A stretch of DNA of 64,000 nucleotides from NCBI GenBank assembly GCA_035610365.1, contig CM069432.1, forward strand, positions 82,526,520-82,590,519, given 5' to 3'. The notes under the pieces were generated by a model that searched no databases, was not told where the DNA came from, and was given only the letters and a program-made list of their open reading frames with translations. Positions 23,313 through 34,500 of this stretch are shown one piece after another. The translations under genes and the position numbers were made by a program. The stretch comes from Aquatica leii (taxonomy: Eukaryota; Arthropoda; Insecta; Coleoptera; Lampyridae). Position 1 is the stretch's first letter. The number at the start of each line of letters is the position of its first letter.

Positions 23313-24674
23313 TTTTGAACCAAATTGATTATATCGCAAAAATCCATTCTATTTTGTCTGAGGTACGCTCTTGTAACTCGTAATCCCATTTTAAGGATTG
23401 ATCATGAGTCCAGCCAAATTATCAAATCTTTGAATCTATCTCCTAAAACTAAACGTCGACTTACCCTTTTAGATTCTAAACCACCTTGTCTATACGGACT
23501 TCCCAAAATTTACAAACAAGCAGGTACTCTCTTTTGAACTATCGTCAGTACTATCCAATCTCCTATACCTACAAGCTAGCCAAGTTCTTGTCCAACATTC
23601 TTTGCGAATATACAGGTAAAACCTCTTCTCATATCCTCAACTTTCAGCATATTATTCAACGTTTAGAAACTATAAAACTTGAACCTCAAGATATTCTTGT
23701 GTTACTTCACTTTTTACTAAAGTTCCTATTAAGGATTCGCTTATCATAATCCAACAGATTCTGTCTCAACATGACAAGGACTTGAGTTTGGTTCCTCTTA
23801 TTGATAAGTGTTTACTAACATTTTTATGGAATCTTTTGAAACAGTTGTTTTAGAATCAAGTTTGGATTAGGTATGTAGACGACACTTTTATTGTTTGGTC
23901 TTATGGTCATCTCAAATTGTCTTAAGTTTCTTGGTCATCTAAACAATCAACACTTAGATATCAAATTTACTATGGAAATCGAAAGTAATCGTGCTCTCCC
24001 ATTTCTCGACGTTCTTGTGACTCGTAAGCCCGACGGACTTCTAGAGCCATTCTGTTTATCGCAAGCCCATCCATACGGACAGATACCTTCATGCTTCGTC
24101 TCATCATCATCCTGCGCAGAAACGTTCTGTTATTGAATCTTTGGTTCATCGCGCCTTTTCTATTTGCCAACCTGAGAATCTAGATTAGGAACTCCGTCTT
24201 CTTACTAGAACCTTAGTGAACAATAGTTACATGAAGCGAGATATTCACACAGTTATTAATAGTCGTTTACATCCACGTACTCGATTACATAAGGACATTT
24301 CTACTCCCGAATCTAATCCGAAATTGGTTTTTTTTATCCTACATTCACAAGGTTACAGATCAAATAGGGAAAACCCTTATTCAACTCGACCGGCAAAATT
24401 TCTCAAATTCTTCCTTCTCCAAGAACAAATTTCCTACACTTGCATCTCAAAGTGTATACCAAATTGTTCATGTGGTTTAGTGTACATTGGTGAAACCGGT
24501 CGTTCCGTCATTACTCGCATTTCAGAACATGATCGTTGTATAAAGATAATGCATATTTCTAAGTTTGCGGTTGCTCAACGTCATTTTACTACAGGTCACA
24601 AGATAGATTTTGATAACGTTTCGGTGATTGCCAAATCTCCATTTTTTTCAACAGAAAATTCCGAGAAGACTTAG
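23313..24674 (+). pseudogene. Penelope ORF, RT core and GIY-YIG endonuclease
   Basis: This is the continuation of the split Penelope gene. The frame after the insertion encodes a fingers/palm region, GLPKIYK (motif near 23500), then WIRYVDDTFIVW (catalytic motif near 23865-23900), LPFLDVLVTRKPDG and finally CGLVYIGETGRSV near 24465-24510, the GIY-YIG nuclease. Frames change several times (near 23480, 23750, 23920 and 24180) and stops are scattered, so it is a pseudogene. The order and motifs are diagnostic of Penelope-like elements. Confidence 0.85.
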
Positions 24675-25049
24675 TAATCATCAAACATCTCAATAACTTT
24701 AATCGTGATCATGGTTTTGAGGTATCCTCTCTTTGGTTCCCTGTCATTACTCCTTTATCGAAAACACGCCTCCTTTCGATCGTAACCCAATCAGAGTTGA
24801 GCTTATCGCTGTATCGATACTTCTTCTCTATATACGGAGACTATTTCTTCTTAAGTCACTTCTATGGAGTTTAGAATCTGGCTTGATTCACAAGTTGATT
24901 ACCTAACTCTGTAGTGGTTCTATGTTAGAATTTCGTTTGCTTTTTCAAGTTTATCGTTTTCTTTCTTACTTTTTCAGAGTTTAGAATTTGGTTTGGTTTA
25001 CAAGTTAGATTTAGGTTGCTTGTTTGAGTTGTTTTATTTCTCTCACGCC

Positions 25050-25093
25050 CTGATGAAGCCCTTTACGAAAGTGGGCGAAACGTTGGCAACTTC
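25050..25093 (+). ncRNA. hammerhead-ribozyme-like core in Penelope 3' pseudo-LTR
   Basis: CTGATGA at 25050-25056, stem II GCCC (25058-25061) with GGGC (25073-25076), and GAAA at 25077-25080 form the full catalytic core. Stem III could be ACGTT/AACTT with loop GGC and one mismatch, placing the cleavage position at C25093. Flanking GCC and GGT give at most a short stem I. Hammerheads of this minimal kind are known in Penelope pseudo-LTRs. The 5' copy at 13746 has lost two core elements. Confidence 0.6.
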
Positions 25094-25712
25094 GGTTACA
25101 ACAATGACACGATCCAAACTCGGAAGACGTTCTCATCTTAGTAATTTATTCCACGGAAAAAACATTACAGCCACTACAAATTTTAATATACATCAGCTTC
25201 AAAGCATGTCTACAAAATCATTCCAAAAATATATTAGAAGTTAAAATTTGTAGCCACAGGTGATAATGTGTACTATTATCGAATTTAAATTTGTTGCTAC
25301 CGTTGGCAACATGGCCGTAAAAGGGTTAAACTACTTATGGGGCTGTATTATTTATAGCGTTTGCATAATTATGTATACGCAATATAGGTACTATTTATTG
25401 TTTGTGCCTTATAGAACTCTAAGTTTTTTTTTATTCTTATAATCGAAAAACAAAGTGCTAATCAAAACCAAAAAGGTCGCTTTAGAACACATATTTTTAT
25501 GATTACCTACATGAAGTTAGTAATGAGCGTGAAGTAACGCTAGAACAGCGCTGAGGTAGCAGATGTTTTCAACTGTTCGCTTACCATCGCGCTCATACAG
25601 CGGTTAGCATTTTATCCACCAAATTTATTTTTGATGGATTCTCATGAGAATAATAAGGTTAATAACATGTTGCTAGAACGTCACAAAACTTTGAACCAAA
25701 CATTGCCTAGAA

Positions 25713-26380
25713 CAGTGGTTCCTAAAGTAGTCTCTACGTATCCTTGAGGGTCTCTGAGATCATTCAAGGGTCTGTGAAGAATTTAAATTGATTTGGGGGT
25801 CCCTGAACAACGTCTGGAGGTCGCGCAAAGTTTAGTTTATTTTATAAAAAAATTGTGACATATTTTTATTGATATGGAAGTTAAAATAAATAACAATTAA
25901 TATATTATTTGCAATTTTTACGCCCTAAGTACCGAAAACCGCTATTCAAAATTTCTTCTGGTATTGTAATCCCTAATTCTAACCTAAAAATACTTACCAA
26001 ATGTTATACAAGGTTTAAATAGATTTCAACAAATACTTGATGATTATGATATATTTTACATATAGTGTTTTTATGTTTGGTAGCACAGTAAATACTTAAC
26101 AACTATTTATCTTTTTTTCTTGCAGCCTGTTGCTCTTCCAGGACTTACTTTTCTTTTAAATAGTTTATTTCCCGCATTTGATTTGTATTTTATACATATT
26201 CTACATACTTGACATTTTCAACATCAAATAATGTGTCATGTAGAAAATTGTTATTTTCTACCATAGAAAATTCAACTTTCTATATGATGTAGAATACGCG
26301 GTCATCACTGCTCAGAGGTCCGTGACCAAGTTTTGAGTAAGAAAAGGGGCCCGTGGGTCAAAAGACTTTGGGAATCACTG
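25713..26380. mobile_element. nonautonomous hAT element (MITE)
   Basis: It starts CAGTGGTTCCTAAAGT and ends ACTTTGGGAATCACTG, imperfect inverted repeats of the hAT type. The 8-bp word GCCTAGAA lies directly before it (25705-25712) and one base after it (26382-26389). Subterminal GGGTC words are seen on both sides. There is no coding region. Confidence 0.8.
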
Positions 26381-26578
26381 AGCCTAGAACGTTCAACCTA
26401 GTTCAACCGCTTTCAATGATATCTTATTTTTCTGAAGGTACTTATAGGTGAACTTTGTTTTGTAAACGATTTCTAAAAGCCAGTTGCGCTTAACAAAAAA
26501 AAATTTTTTCTTGTAGAACATAAGTAAAGGTTGTGATTGTTTTCGTACGCTTAACCAAAGTGACAACAGTACCAAGTG

Positions 26579-26584
26579 TTTATT
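26579..26584 (-). terminator. polyadenylation signal AATAAA of V-ATPase G gene
   Basis: AATAAA on the minus strand about 70 nt past the stop codon at 26652. Confidence 0.6.
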
Positions 26585-26651
26585 ATTTTTATATTGAATG
26601 AACGAACATAACTTCTTTTACAATTTAATACCAAGTCAATAAACTAAATTT

Positions 26652-29600
26652 CTATTGTTTTTTGGGATTAACTACAAAGTAATTTGGATGCACATGTGCT
26701 TCAATATGGCATACTAAATCAAGTAGTTCTTGTAGTACCTAAAAGAAAAATAATATTAATAAAATAGTTTGATAAAGAAACATTGAAAATGCAATGAAAA
26801 TGAAGAGTATTAACAAAAAGTTAAAACACCACAATAAAAATTATTCCTAAAAATGTGCGCCGTTAAAATAGGTTATTTATCATCAAAATCGTTGCAAAAT
26901 TGTTAGAAAAAAAATAAAGTAGCTATTAGACACATTGTTTTAAATCAATTTATTGAATGATGCAAACATTCGAAAAAATAGTGTGACAATAATCATTATA
27001 ATTAACCTCAATAAAAAGAAACAAAAACAATTAATGCTAATTTAAAAAGCCTAAATAAATTAAAAAATTATTTGTGACAGCAATTTATACAGCTATATAA
27101 AACCATTTTAAAAAGGCGGTTGTTTTAAAATTACCATATTGTTTCTGTATACTGACCATTTAATAAACGTAGATTTGACACAAACCAGTAATCCTCGTAA
27201 TCACAAACAGTAATTTATTTGGTTACAAAGAGAAAGCTTAAGTTAGCTTAAGATAGGGTTAAAATATTGGGCTAAAGCTAAAACGTGGGCATGCGTAGAC
27301 GTGAATTCATTTAACTTGAACCAGAGATTAACTTAAAAAGATAAAAGTTCACAATTTTTTTTAAATTATGATAAAATAAAATTAAATCAAAAGTTATTGA
27401 ATGAACGTTCTCTATTATAATCAATAACTCAATTTTCCTTAAAATTAAATTTACAGTTAAATTACATGAAACTGGATGAACCATCCGCAATGCGAGTAAG
27501 ATTGCTTTAACGAGCCGCGTAACGGGGAGTTAAGTAATATACGAGCGTTACAAAAAAAAATTGTAACATGTTTTTATACTAGTTTCTCTAAAATAAAATA
27601 TATTGTAGTTTAAAAAATGCAACGCATAAGCACATAAACAACAGTACATTACGTTACTAAGAAGAAAAGTAAGACATTGCTACCCGGATTGTTGACAAAA
27701 ATCTGGATGGTAATGTTTTGCTACACTCCCACGTATACGATTTTTTATCAGCACCGAAAGTTTATTATAAAAAAATTTATCGCCGCTGCTGTCAATTTCG
27801 AATGATTCATCAGATGACATTTTGGCTACAATTTTGTTTTTTCAATCCCTAAAAACTAATTTATTTTTACTTTCCTATAAAGAAAGTATAGCATCGCAAT
27901 TTTTTTTCAAAAAAAATTTTTTTTTCATAATTTGACATTTCCTGCATCAGAAAAATGTATTTTTGACAAAAAAATTTGTGTGTATGTATCTGTGTGTGTG
28001 TGTAACGATGTAACTTGAAATTTGTTATGGAGCTGGGTTTTCATATTCTTTTGGTTCTATCAAAAGATGGGTCTGATAAAGAAACCGGAAGTGGTGTATC
28101 CGCTATTTTAACCAGTTTTTCTTATATAATTTTGTACATATGTAAATTATTTGAATTATTTTTATAGTTTCTTATAGAGATAATTCTTCCTAACAATTTA
28201 TTCAAATAAAAATTTTTTATAGCTTTAACAGTTTATTAGATATTTGATTTATAATTTAAAATTCGAATCTTGTTTGCGGCGATTTTTTTTTAGAAAAAAT
28301 AAATAAATAAATTTTGGTTCTTTAATGACATTTGTTGTTTGTATTTCTTAGAAAACCGTTAAACATTAAGCTATTGTATTTGTTTTTAATTAAAGCGGCT
28401 GTGATTGTTACAAATTTTTAGAAGTGGCAGCCACGAGATTTGAACCCAGTGTTGTAAATTATCTATATAAATTTATATAGATAAATTAATCTAGATTCAT
28501 ATTTTTTATCTATTTATATGTATCTAGATACAATCAAAAATATATAAGTTATATGTATCTGTATATACTTATATAATGTTTTATTTAAATTGTTTAAATA
28601 AAATTTATAAAAAATCCAATATCTCGTAAAATTCAAGTTACAATATGTATGTTTTTCTTCAGGAATTTCCCACATTCTATAGTAGTTCTTCAAATGAACT
28701 CTATCTATCGTTATTATTACCTAGATTATTTCATCTATTATCTGTTATCTATATAAAGTTTGAATATTTTATCTATTATCTAATACTAGATAATTTTTGA
28801 AACAAAAAAAATTTATCTGTATCTATATAATTTAAAAATTATCTATTTACAACACTGTTTGAACCACGGACCTTTTATTCGTCGGTGTAATGCAGCGTAA
28901 TAGGAGACCTTGGGAAGACTATTGGATACCCTACACCATGGCCGATTGCTTGTAAATTGCTTAGTTAAAGTATCACATTCGTACGTACTTTTTTATGCAA
29001 AATAAATATGGCTTGACATTTTTTTAACTTATAGAACAAAATTATAGAAAACATAAGTACGACATTGCAATTTTTTATCACATATATAGCTATGATTGTT
29101 TAAGCAGTGAAAAAACAATTAAAAGCATAATAATTAAGAAAGATACGTTTTACTTATAAATTTATAATGTTTTGTAAGAATTAAGTTAGAAGACATTCTA
29201 ATAAGTAATCGTCTTAGAAATCAATACTAACGTGGTTTTATGACAACATAACTTTAAAAAAATATGTAGACATTCCTTCATCATTCCTTATAGGATAGTC
29301 GTGTAGTAACTACGCCAGTTTTTTTATATAAAATTTATATATTGTGAAACTATATGTAAATTTTTGTTTTATTTGTATTTTAATGTTTATTTATAATGCA
29401 CTTTTTAGATCTTGTTTTTTACTTTTTTATGTTTAAATATGGTTTTTATAACTTCAGCACTTAATTTTGTGAGTATATATTGAGTATTGTTTATTTTAAC
29501 GTCATTTTAAATTGTAGAACAAATCGTTGTCAAGGAAATATGACGTTCATAAGCAGAAAGCATGGGCACTACTTAATAGTAATTTACGTAACAAGGATCA

Positions 29601-32150
29601 AAAGATCATTATAGTAATATCAATATTATTAAATTGGAAAGTTGATTATTTTTTTACCGTTATGGCAGATTTACACTTTGTTTAGTTAAGTAGCGAGTTT
29701 GGTTGTAAAAATGGCGAGTTAAGTAACTAACCCCATTTGGACAGCTTACTGGCGAGTTATGTTAACTTATCGGTTTAGTAGCAGGAATAGAATTTGGTTC
29801 TATTTTTACGATTAAGTTATTCCCACTCATAGTGTCAACTAAATCCGTTTACTCGAGCTCCGAGGATATTGAGTTTTGACAATCATTTACATGTGGTGGA
29901 ATCAAAACGCAATTTTGTAAGTACTTTTATAATTTAATATTAATTTGAACTTAACTTAATTCCATACTAGGGCGAAATGAAGCGGTCGGAAGAGGTAACT
30001 TTCCTTTACGTGGAAGAGTACTACTTAAAGCACGAATGTTTATGTAACATTAAAAGCGCGAATTACACAAACAATAATGCTAGGAACTCCGCATTATCCC
30101 AAATTTGCGAGAAAATGAATATTAACGATTTAGGTGTGAAGGAAGCGATCGCAAAAATTAAAAGCATTTGGTCGACGTATAGTCAAAAAAATAAAAAAGT
30201 TCACGATTCTAGAAAAAGTGGCGCCGGAACGGAAGATATATACATCCCGAGCTTAAAATGGTTTAAAATGTATGATGCCGCCATAAGGACCAAGGTGTGC
30301 ACTGTTGAAAGTTACTGCAAAAATGATCTTTCAAACTAAACTCGCCAAGTAACAATTTGAACACCACTTGCTACTTACCTTACTTAACTAACTTTTTTTA
30401 CAACTAAACTCGCCACTTAACTAAACAAAATGTAAATCGGCCTTTACGTCAGCGGTCAGTTTTTACTTCCTACACGAGGCCGGAAAGTGATTTTATAGGA
30501 ATTTTTTATATCAAAATTAACAATTAAGTATAGACAATTATAAAAATTACAAATAATATATATTGCATTCCAAATAAGAAAGTAGTAACTGACGCTACAT
30601 CTGCAGCAAGTTTGTAAAGGTATTACACAAAAATATAATTTAAATTTTTTTTGTAAATGTAATACTTTCTAAAACTTGATCATTAAAAAAGTTTTTTTAT
30701 TAGATAGTAAAAATAATTTAAACGTTTGCAGCTCGAACAACAGCTTTTATATTTTTATACTGTTGACAAAAATTTTAATAGAAAGACAAACGCGACTACT
30801 GCAATTAGTATGAATATGTATTGTATAACGCCAATCCTGGTTAACTAAATGGTTTTCAATTTTAATTAATATTCTGCAGATCATATTAATGCTGCTTTGA
30901 AGGTATTTGGATAATTTTATTAGACCTTTAATGTATCATGCAACTTTCGTTTGGAAGTGTTATAATAACTAAGCAAAATTAAATGATCTAAATTTGCACA
31001 CAAAACACTAATTAAATTAAAACTAAGGATTTATTAATCGTTTATTTTAAATTTTAATTGTAACTTTTCAACTTATTTATTAATTTTAGTAAAAATATAT
31101 TACTAACTTACAATAAAAAAATAATGGTAACAACCAGTTAAAAGTTAAAAGAAGTATATTTGTAATAATAAATACTAGATGCATATGATGTAAAGAAAAA
31201 TAAATTTAAAAACGCGAACACAAAAGTCACAACTGAATTGTTAAATATAGACCCGATTGCATAAAGCATTGTTAACTTTGATGATTTGGACAAAATTAGT
31301 TGTTTTGCTGACGACATTGTCAACTGAATAGGTACGATTTAGTAACAGCGGCGTCAGCTAACAAAGTAACAACATTGTTAACTTTCCTTTATGTAACCGG
31401 GCATACATACGTGATCACGTCGTTAAAAAATGGTGTTAGTTAATTGTCTTCATGACGACATTGTCAAATAATCAATAGCTATACGATTCAGTTAACAACG
31501 GCGGCAGCTAACAACATTATAGCACAATTATAGTAACGTGATGACATATTATTATAAAATAGAATGTATAAGCCAAAGTGTAATCCAATTCCGATTTTAC
31601 TTGTTAAGCAATTTTAACTGGTAATATTTTCTAACGTTAAATGCAGCAACAAATCTAATATTTTAATTACAAATGTTTCCATATCACATTCAACTTTAAT
31701 GAATAATTAGTTCAATTGTTATTAATTAATAAATTGTTATGTTATTACCTGCTCTTTATTATTAGCGACATCATGTTCGATTTGTTTGAAATGAAGTTGT
31801 GTATCTTTATCAATCCTGGCGACAACATCTTCTCGCGAACCTAAATGTTTTAATTCAAATTCTTTATATTGTCGTTCTCTTTCCCCTCTGTATTTTTCAA
31901 TTTCAGCTTGAGCTTCTTCACGGGCTTGTTTGATTCTTCTGGTCTTTCCTACACGACGTTGAAAAATAATTTTGTTAATATAAACGCATTAGTTATTTTA
32001 AAACCATCTCGGTCCGAAAATACATTTGTCTATATTAAACCTACTAATAATGGAAGTAATACACTTACGTTTTCTAGCTTCGCTGACTTTTTCAGCCGCT
32101 TTTTTTTCAGCCGCTAAAAGTTGTTGTATACCTTGTGTTTGACTTGCCAT
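26652..32150 (-). CDS. Vha13: V-type proton ATPase subunit G (three coding exons)
   Basis: Subunit G is part of the peripheral stalk of the vacuolar proton pump, linking V1 to V0. The exons on the minus strand are 32150-32069, 31948-31749 and 26738-26652, with GT...AG introns of 120 bp and 5010 bp. Together they give 122 residues (usual length about 118). Exon 1 starts [20 protein letters not shown], the highly conserved N-terminus of the family. Exon 2 is a charged helix ([20 protein letters not shown], then KHLGSRE). Exon 3 has [16 protein letters not shown], matching the conserved C-terminal helix. Phases agree at both junctions (1 and 0). The start is fixed by the family N-terminus. Intron 2 is full of mobile elements. 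Any 5' untranslated exon was not located. Confidence 0.93.
27399..27600. repeat. imperfect palindromic repeat with CGAGCCGCG core, copy 1
   Basis: The core CGAGCCGCGTAACGGGGAG (27511-27529) is embedded in sequence resembling 58580-58710: GAATGAACG on the left and TTTATACTA(G/T)TTTCTCT on the right occur in both. It lies in intron 2 of the V-ATPase G gene. Confidence 0.6.
28430..28960 (-). repeat. tRNA-derived SINE-like relic, split by a MITE
   Basis: With the inserted MITE set aside, the minus strand reads an A-box-like TGGTGTAGGGTA (28938-28927) and, some 60 bases on, a B-box-like GGTTCAAATCTCG whose bases straddle the insertion (28865-28858 and 28446-28434). The spacing fits a tRNA-derived Pol III promoter. 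No full cloverleaf could be drawn, so a SINE or tRNA pseudogene is more likely than a tRNA gene. Confidence 0.5.
28447..28857. mobile_element. hAT MITE, 411 bp, 8-bp TSD
   Basis: The ends are CAGTGTTGTAAATTATCTAT and the complement of CAGTGTTGTAAATAGATAAT. Perfect 8-bp target duplications TTTGAACC lie at 28439-28446 and 28858-28865. The interior is made of TATCTA-like repeats. There is no coding potential. The insertion interrupted a B-box-like sequence. Confidence 0.9.
29663..30443 (+). mobile_element. PIF/Harbinger-type element carrying only a Myb/SANT ORF
   Basis: The TIRs are about 48 bp: the left contains GTTTAGTTAAGTAGCGAGTT and the right, inverted, GTTTAGTTAAGTGGCGAGTT. The outer ends are GGCAGATTTACA and GGCCGATTTACA. 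The flanks show TTA (29660-29662 and 30444-30446), the 3-bp TWA duplication typical of PIF/Harbinger. At 781 bp it holds one intact ORF of 120 codons and no DDE nuclease. It lies in V-ATPase G intron 2, in the opposite orientation. Confidence 0.78.
29977..30339 (+). CDS. Myb/SANT-like (MADF-type) DNA-binding protein of a Harbinger element
   Basis: An intact ORF of 120 residues. The N-terminal half, [20 protein letters not shown], then a stretch with NARNSAL and [10 protein letters not shown], matches the three-helix Myb/SANT-like MADF fold in which aromatic and Leu positions are spaced as here. In PIF/Harbinger transposons such a protein acts with the nuclease, binding DNA and aiding nuclear import. 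Here the nuclease is absent. The ORF lies between 48-bp TIRs and has no stop, which suggests recent mobility or selection. It is shorter than typical two-domain MADF/BESS host factors. The C-terminal BESS part is not seen. A domesticated host exon is less likely given the flanking TIRs. Confidence 0.7.
   Translation: MKRSEEVTFLYVEEYYLKHECLCNIKSANYTNNNARNSALSQICEKMNINDLGVKEAIAKIKSIWSTYSQKNKKVHDSRKSGAGTEDIYIPSLKWFKMYDAAIRTKVCTVESYCKNDLSN
31307..31525. repeat. two diverged direct repeats, period about 143 bp
   Basis: GACGACATTGTCAA occurs at 31311 and 31454. Each copy is followed by a TACGATT(T/C)AGT word and then GGCG(T/G)CAGCTAACAA. It lies in V-ATPase G intron 2. No element class was recognised. 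Confidence 0.6.
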
Positions 32151-34500
32151 TCTTAATACATTAGAATGTCTTCATACAAGTTTAATTAAATAATGAAAAA
32201 TTTCCTGTAGTTTACTCCAATTGTGTTAAGTTATTTTATTGCCAAACATTACAGTAGAGGGGCAATATTAGATGAACTGCGTTTTAAAAATAAACATTTA
32301 CTCATTTTTACAGTAGGTATGTTTAAATAAAACTAATACAAAGATTTATAGTAATTAAAACTATATAACCGTAAACATGACTGTTAAACAGAAACATTTG
32401 ACCATATTGTGAATTTCAATTTCAATTGGTTTGCAATCATTAACTAATTTGAATTATACGTGTTTAGCATTCTAAAAATATACTTTCATGTTTATGTTAA
32501 AATTTTATGAGATAATGAAATACCTAAATATAATTTAGTAAATCGTAAACCGCATAAACGTATTGTTTAAAGTTTTAAATAATCGATAAATTGCAAATTT
32601 AACCCAATAAGGATTATACAAAAGAAATCTAATGTTGCAATAGGCTAGATAACATCTTATTTATTGTTTAAAGTGACTGTATTAACTATTAGAATGTCTT
32701 AATTCGATCGAGCGTTTAAACGTATGAAATGGCTAAATGTTTTTTATGCTAACTAGGTACAACCAAGGAGCCTTTAACATAAAAAAGTAGATCCAGGAAA
32801 AAATCAGAAGCTTTTTTGTAACACCTATGACAAAATTTAGAGATAGTTTCCATTCTCGAAATTGTCGTTTGACAGCGCAAAGTCGCTATAATGTCTACAG
32901 TATACAACGACTTTCGAGCACGTTGACGTAGGGTTAGGCTTAACTCTTAACTTTAAATTTGACAATTAGAATAGGTTCAAGTCGAATGTGTTGGACATCG
33001 ATTTCAAAAAGTAATTTCATGTAAATAAATATTTGAGATTTGCTTATTAGTCATATGTATTGTGTTAGATGTGAAGTTTAAGTATGTGGTAGACGACTAG
33101 TTGATAAGGATATCCGAATAAGAGATTATTTATTCACGTCCCAGTTAGCAGATTGACGTCATTTTCTCATTATAATTTATTGACAATTACGTCAAAATAA
33201 CTAAAAAAACGTTATAGTAGCGTAAATTTATCACAACAAAGTGACGTCGTCTTGACACGTCATCTGTACGTCAATCAGGAACCTCTTTACGTCTTATTTT
33301 GTGGTAAAAAAGGAAAAAATCAGTTAAAGTCTGTCAGAATACATATAAATGAAACATTATATATAGAAAAATTAGTGTATGCACTTATTGGTAATGTTGA
33401 TTAATTATTTGTTGAAAAACTATGTTGATGGAGAATAGTACAAATACTACTTAACGGATCATTGGCGTAAAAGCAGATCTCAAGTTTTAAGAAGTAGAAT
33501 TAGAAAAAGTACGTCTTTGATAGTACAGGTGTTGTTTTCTAAAGTTTCAAAAATTATATTCTGTGACAACAAAACATGAAATTACAAAAGAAATTTAAAT
33601 AATTTCCAGCACTCATAAATTTTAAGAAATTGCCAATGCAAAAAAAAACTAGATGACTCCATAATATTTTTTTATTCTTAATTAATACAAAATTTTAATT
33701 TAATGTCAAATCATCTATTTTTGAAATAGGCAAAATGATTTGATTATTGTTTATAATCTTTTTAATATAAAACAGCATAATTTTTAGCATTTTGAAAAAG
33801 TCATTGAACAATTCACTTAACGAAGAAGCCGCCTCTGTTACATACTATCAAAAAACTCCACAAAACCTTGATTAGAGGCTGTCGTTATTGCCACTTTTAA
33901 AAGAAGAGAGAGTAACACATTAATATGAGCAAAACAAGAAATTATGCATCTACATTTGTTATGTTCCAATGGGGGAAGTGGAGAAAAAGAATAAAAAAAT
34001 ATTATTAAGTTAATTACCAAGATGTCACGCTTACCTTTCGGCTAGCCTCACCATAGATGGTCGTCGGGTAAAGGAAAATGGAAAGGAAATGAATCTTCTT
34101 TGGTAAGCGAAATGCCCGAGTGCGCCACCTCCCCACAAAACCAAATAGGTTCCATAATAATGCTTTTAGAAGCATAGAGGCAGTATTGATATTACTGAAA
34201 GCCTTCCTGTAGCAGTAGAATGGTTTATGTTTAGAGATAGGTTTTGACACTCCAGTAGAATGCTGTACAGTTAGTGCTTATAGAGTCCTATTAGACGTTG
34301 TACAAAAGCAGGCTAAAGGTAGAAGTTTTCACGTTCCATTAGAATGCTTTAAAATAGTGCCAATGTAGTACTTTCCTATGTTGTAGAATAGCATGACAAA
34401 GTTAACGACTAAAAGGTAATTGATTTGCATGCTTTTACAGGGTTTTAATAGCATACCATAAGAAACACAAAAAGCATGAAATGATTAGTTTTAAGTCATT
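32151..34500. other. intergenic; probable upstream region of V-ATPase G
   Basis: No coding region was recognised. A cluster of ACGTC words at 33158-33297 (six in 140 bp, including TGACGTCA-like sites) lies about 1 kb upstream of the V-ATPase G start. It could be regulatory or chance. Confidence 0.35.

Larger units (their letters stand above)
13735..25190 (+). mobile_element. Penelope-like retroelement split by nested insertions
   Basis: The two coding parts, 13850-14528 and 23313-24674, read as one Penelope protein once the intervening insertion is set aside. The order is N-terminal helical region, RT with YVDD, then GIY-YIG nuclease. Related direct repeats carrying a hammerhead-like motif flank it (13735-13835 and 25040-25140), as expected for Penelope pseudo-LTRs. 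Several stops and frameshifts show it is old. The insertion at 14529-23312 carries TTTTGAAC target duplications that are part of the Penelope sequence, which proves the order of events. Confidence 0.82.

Noticed and set aside
28430..28960. Functional tRNA gene
   Set aside because: A and B boxes are recognisable but no acceptor/anticodon stems fold and a MITE interrupts it.
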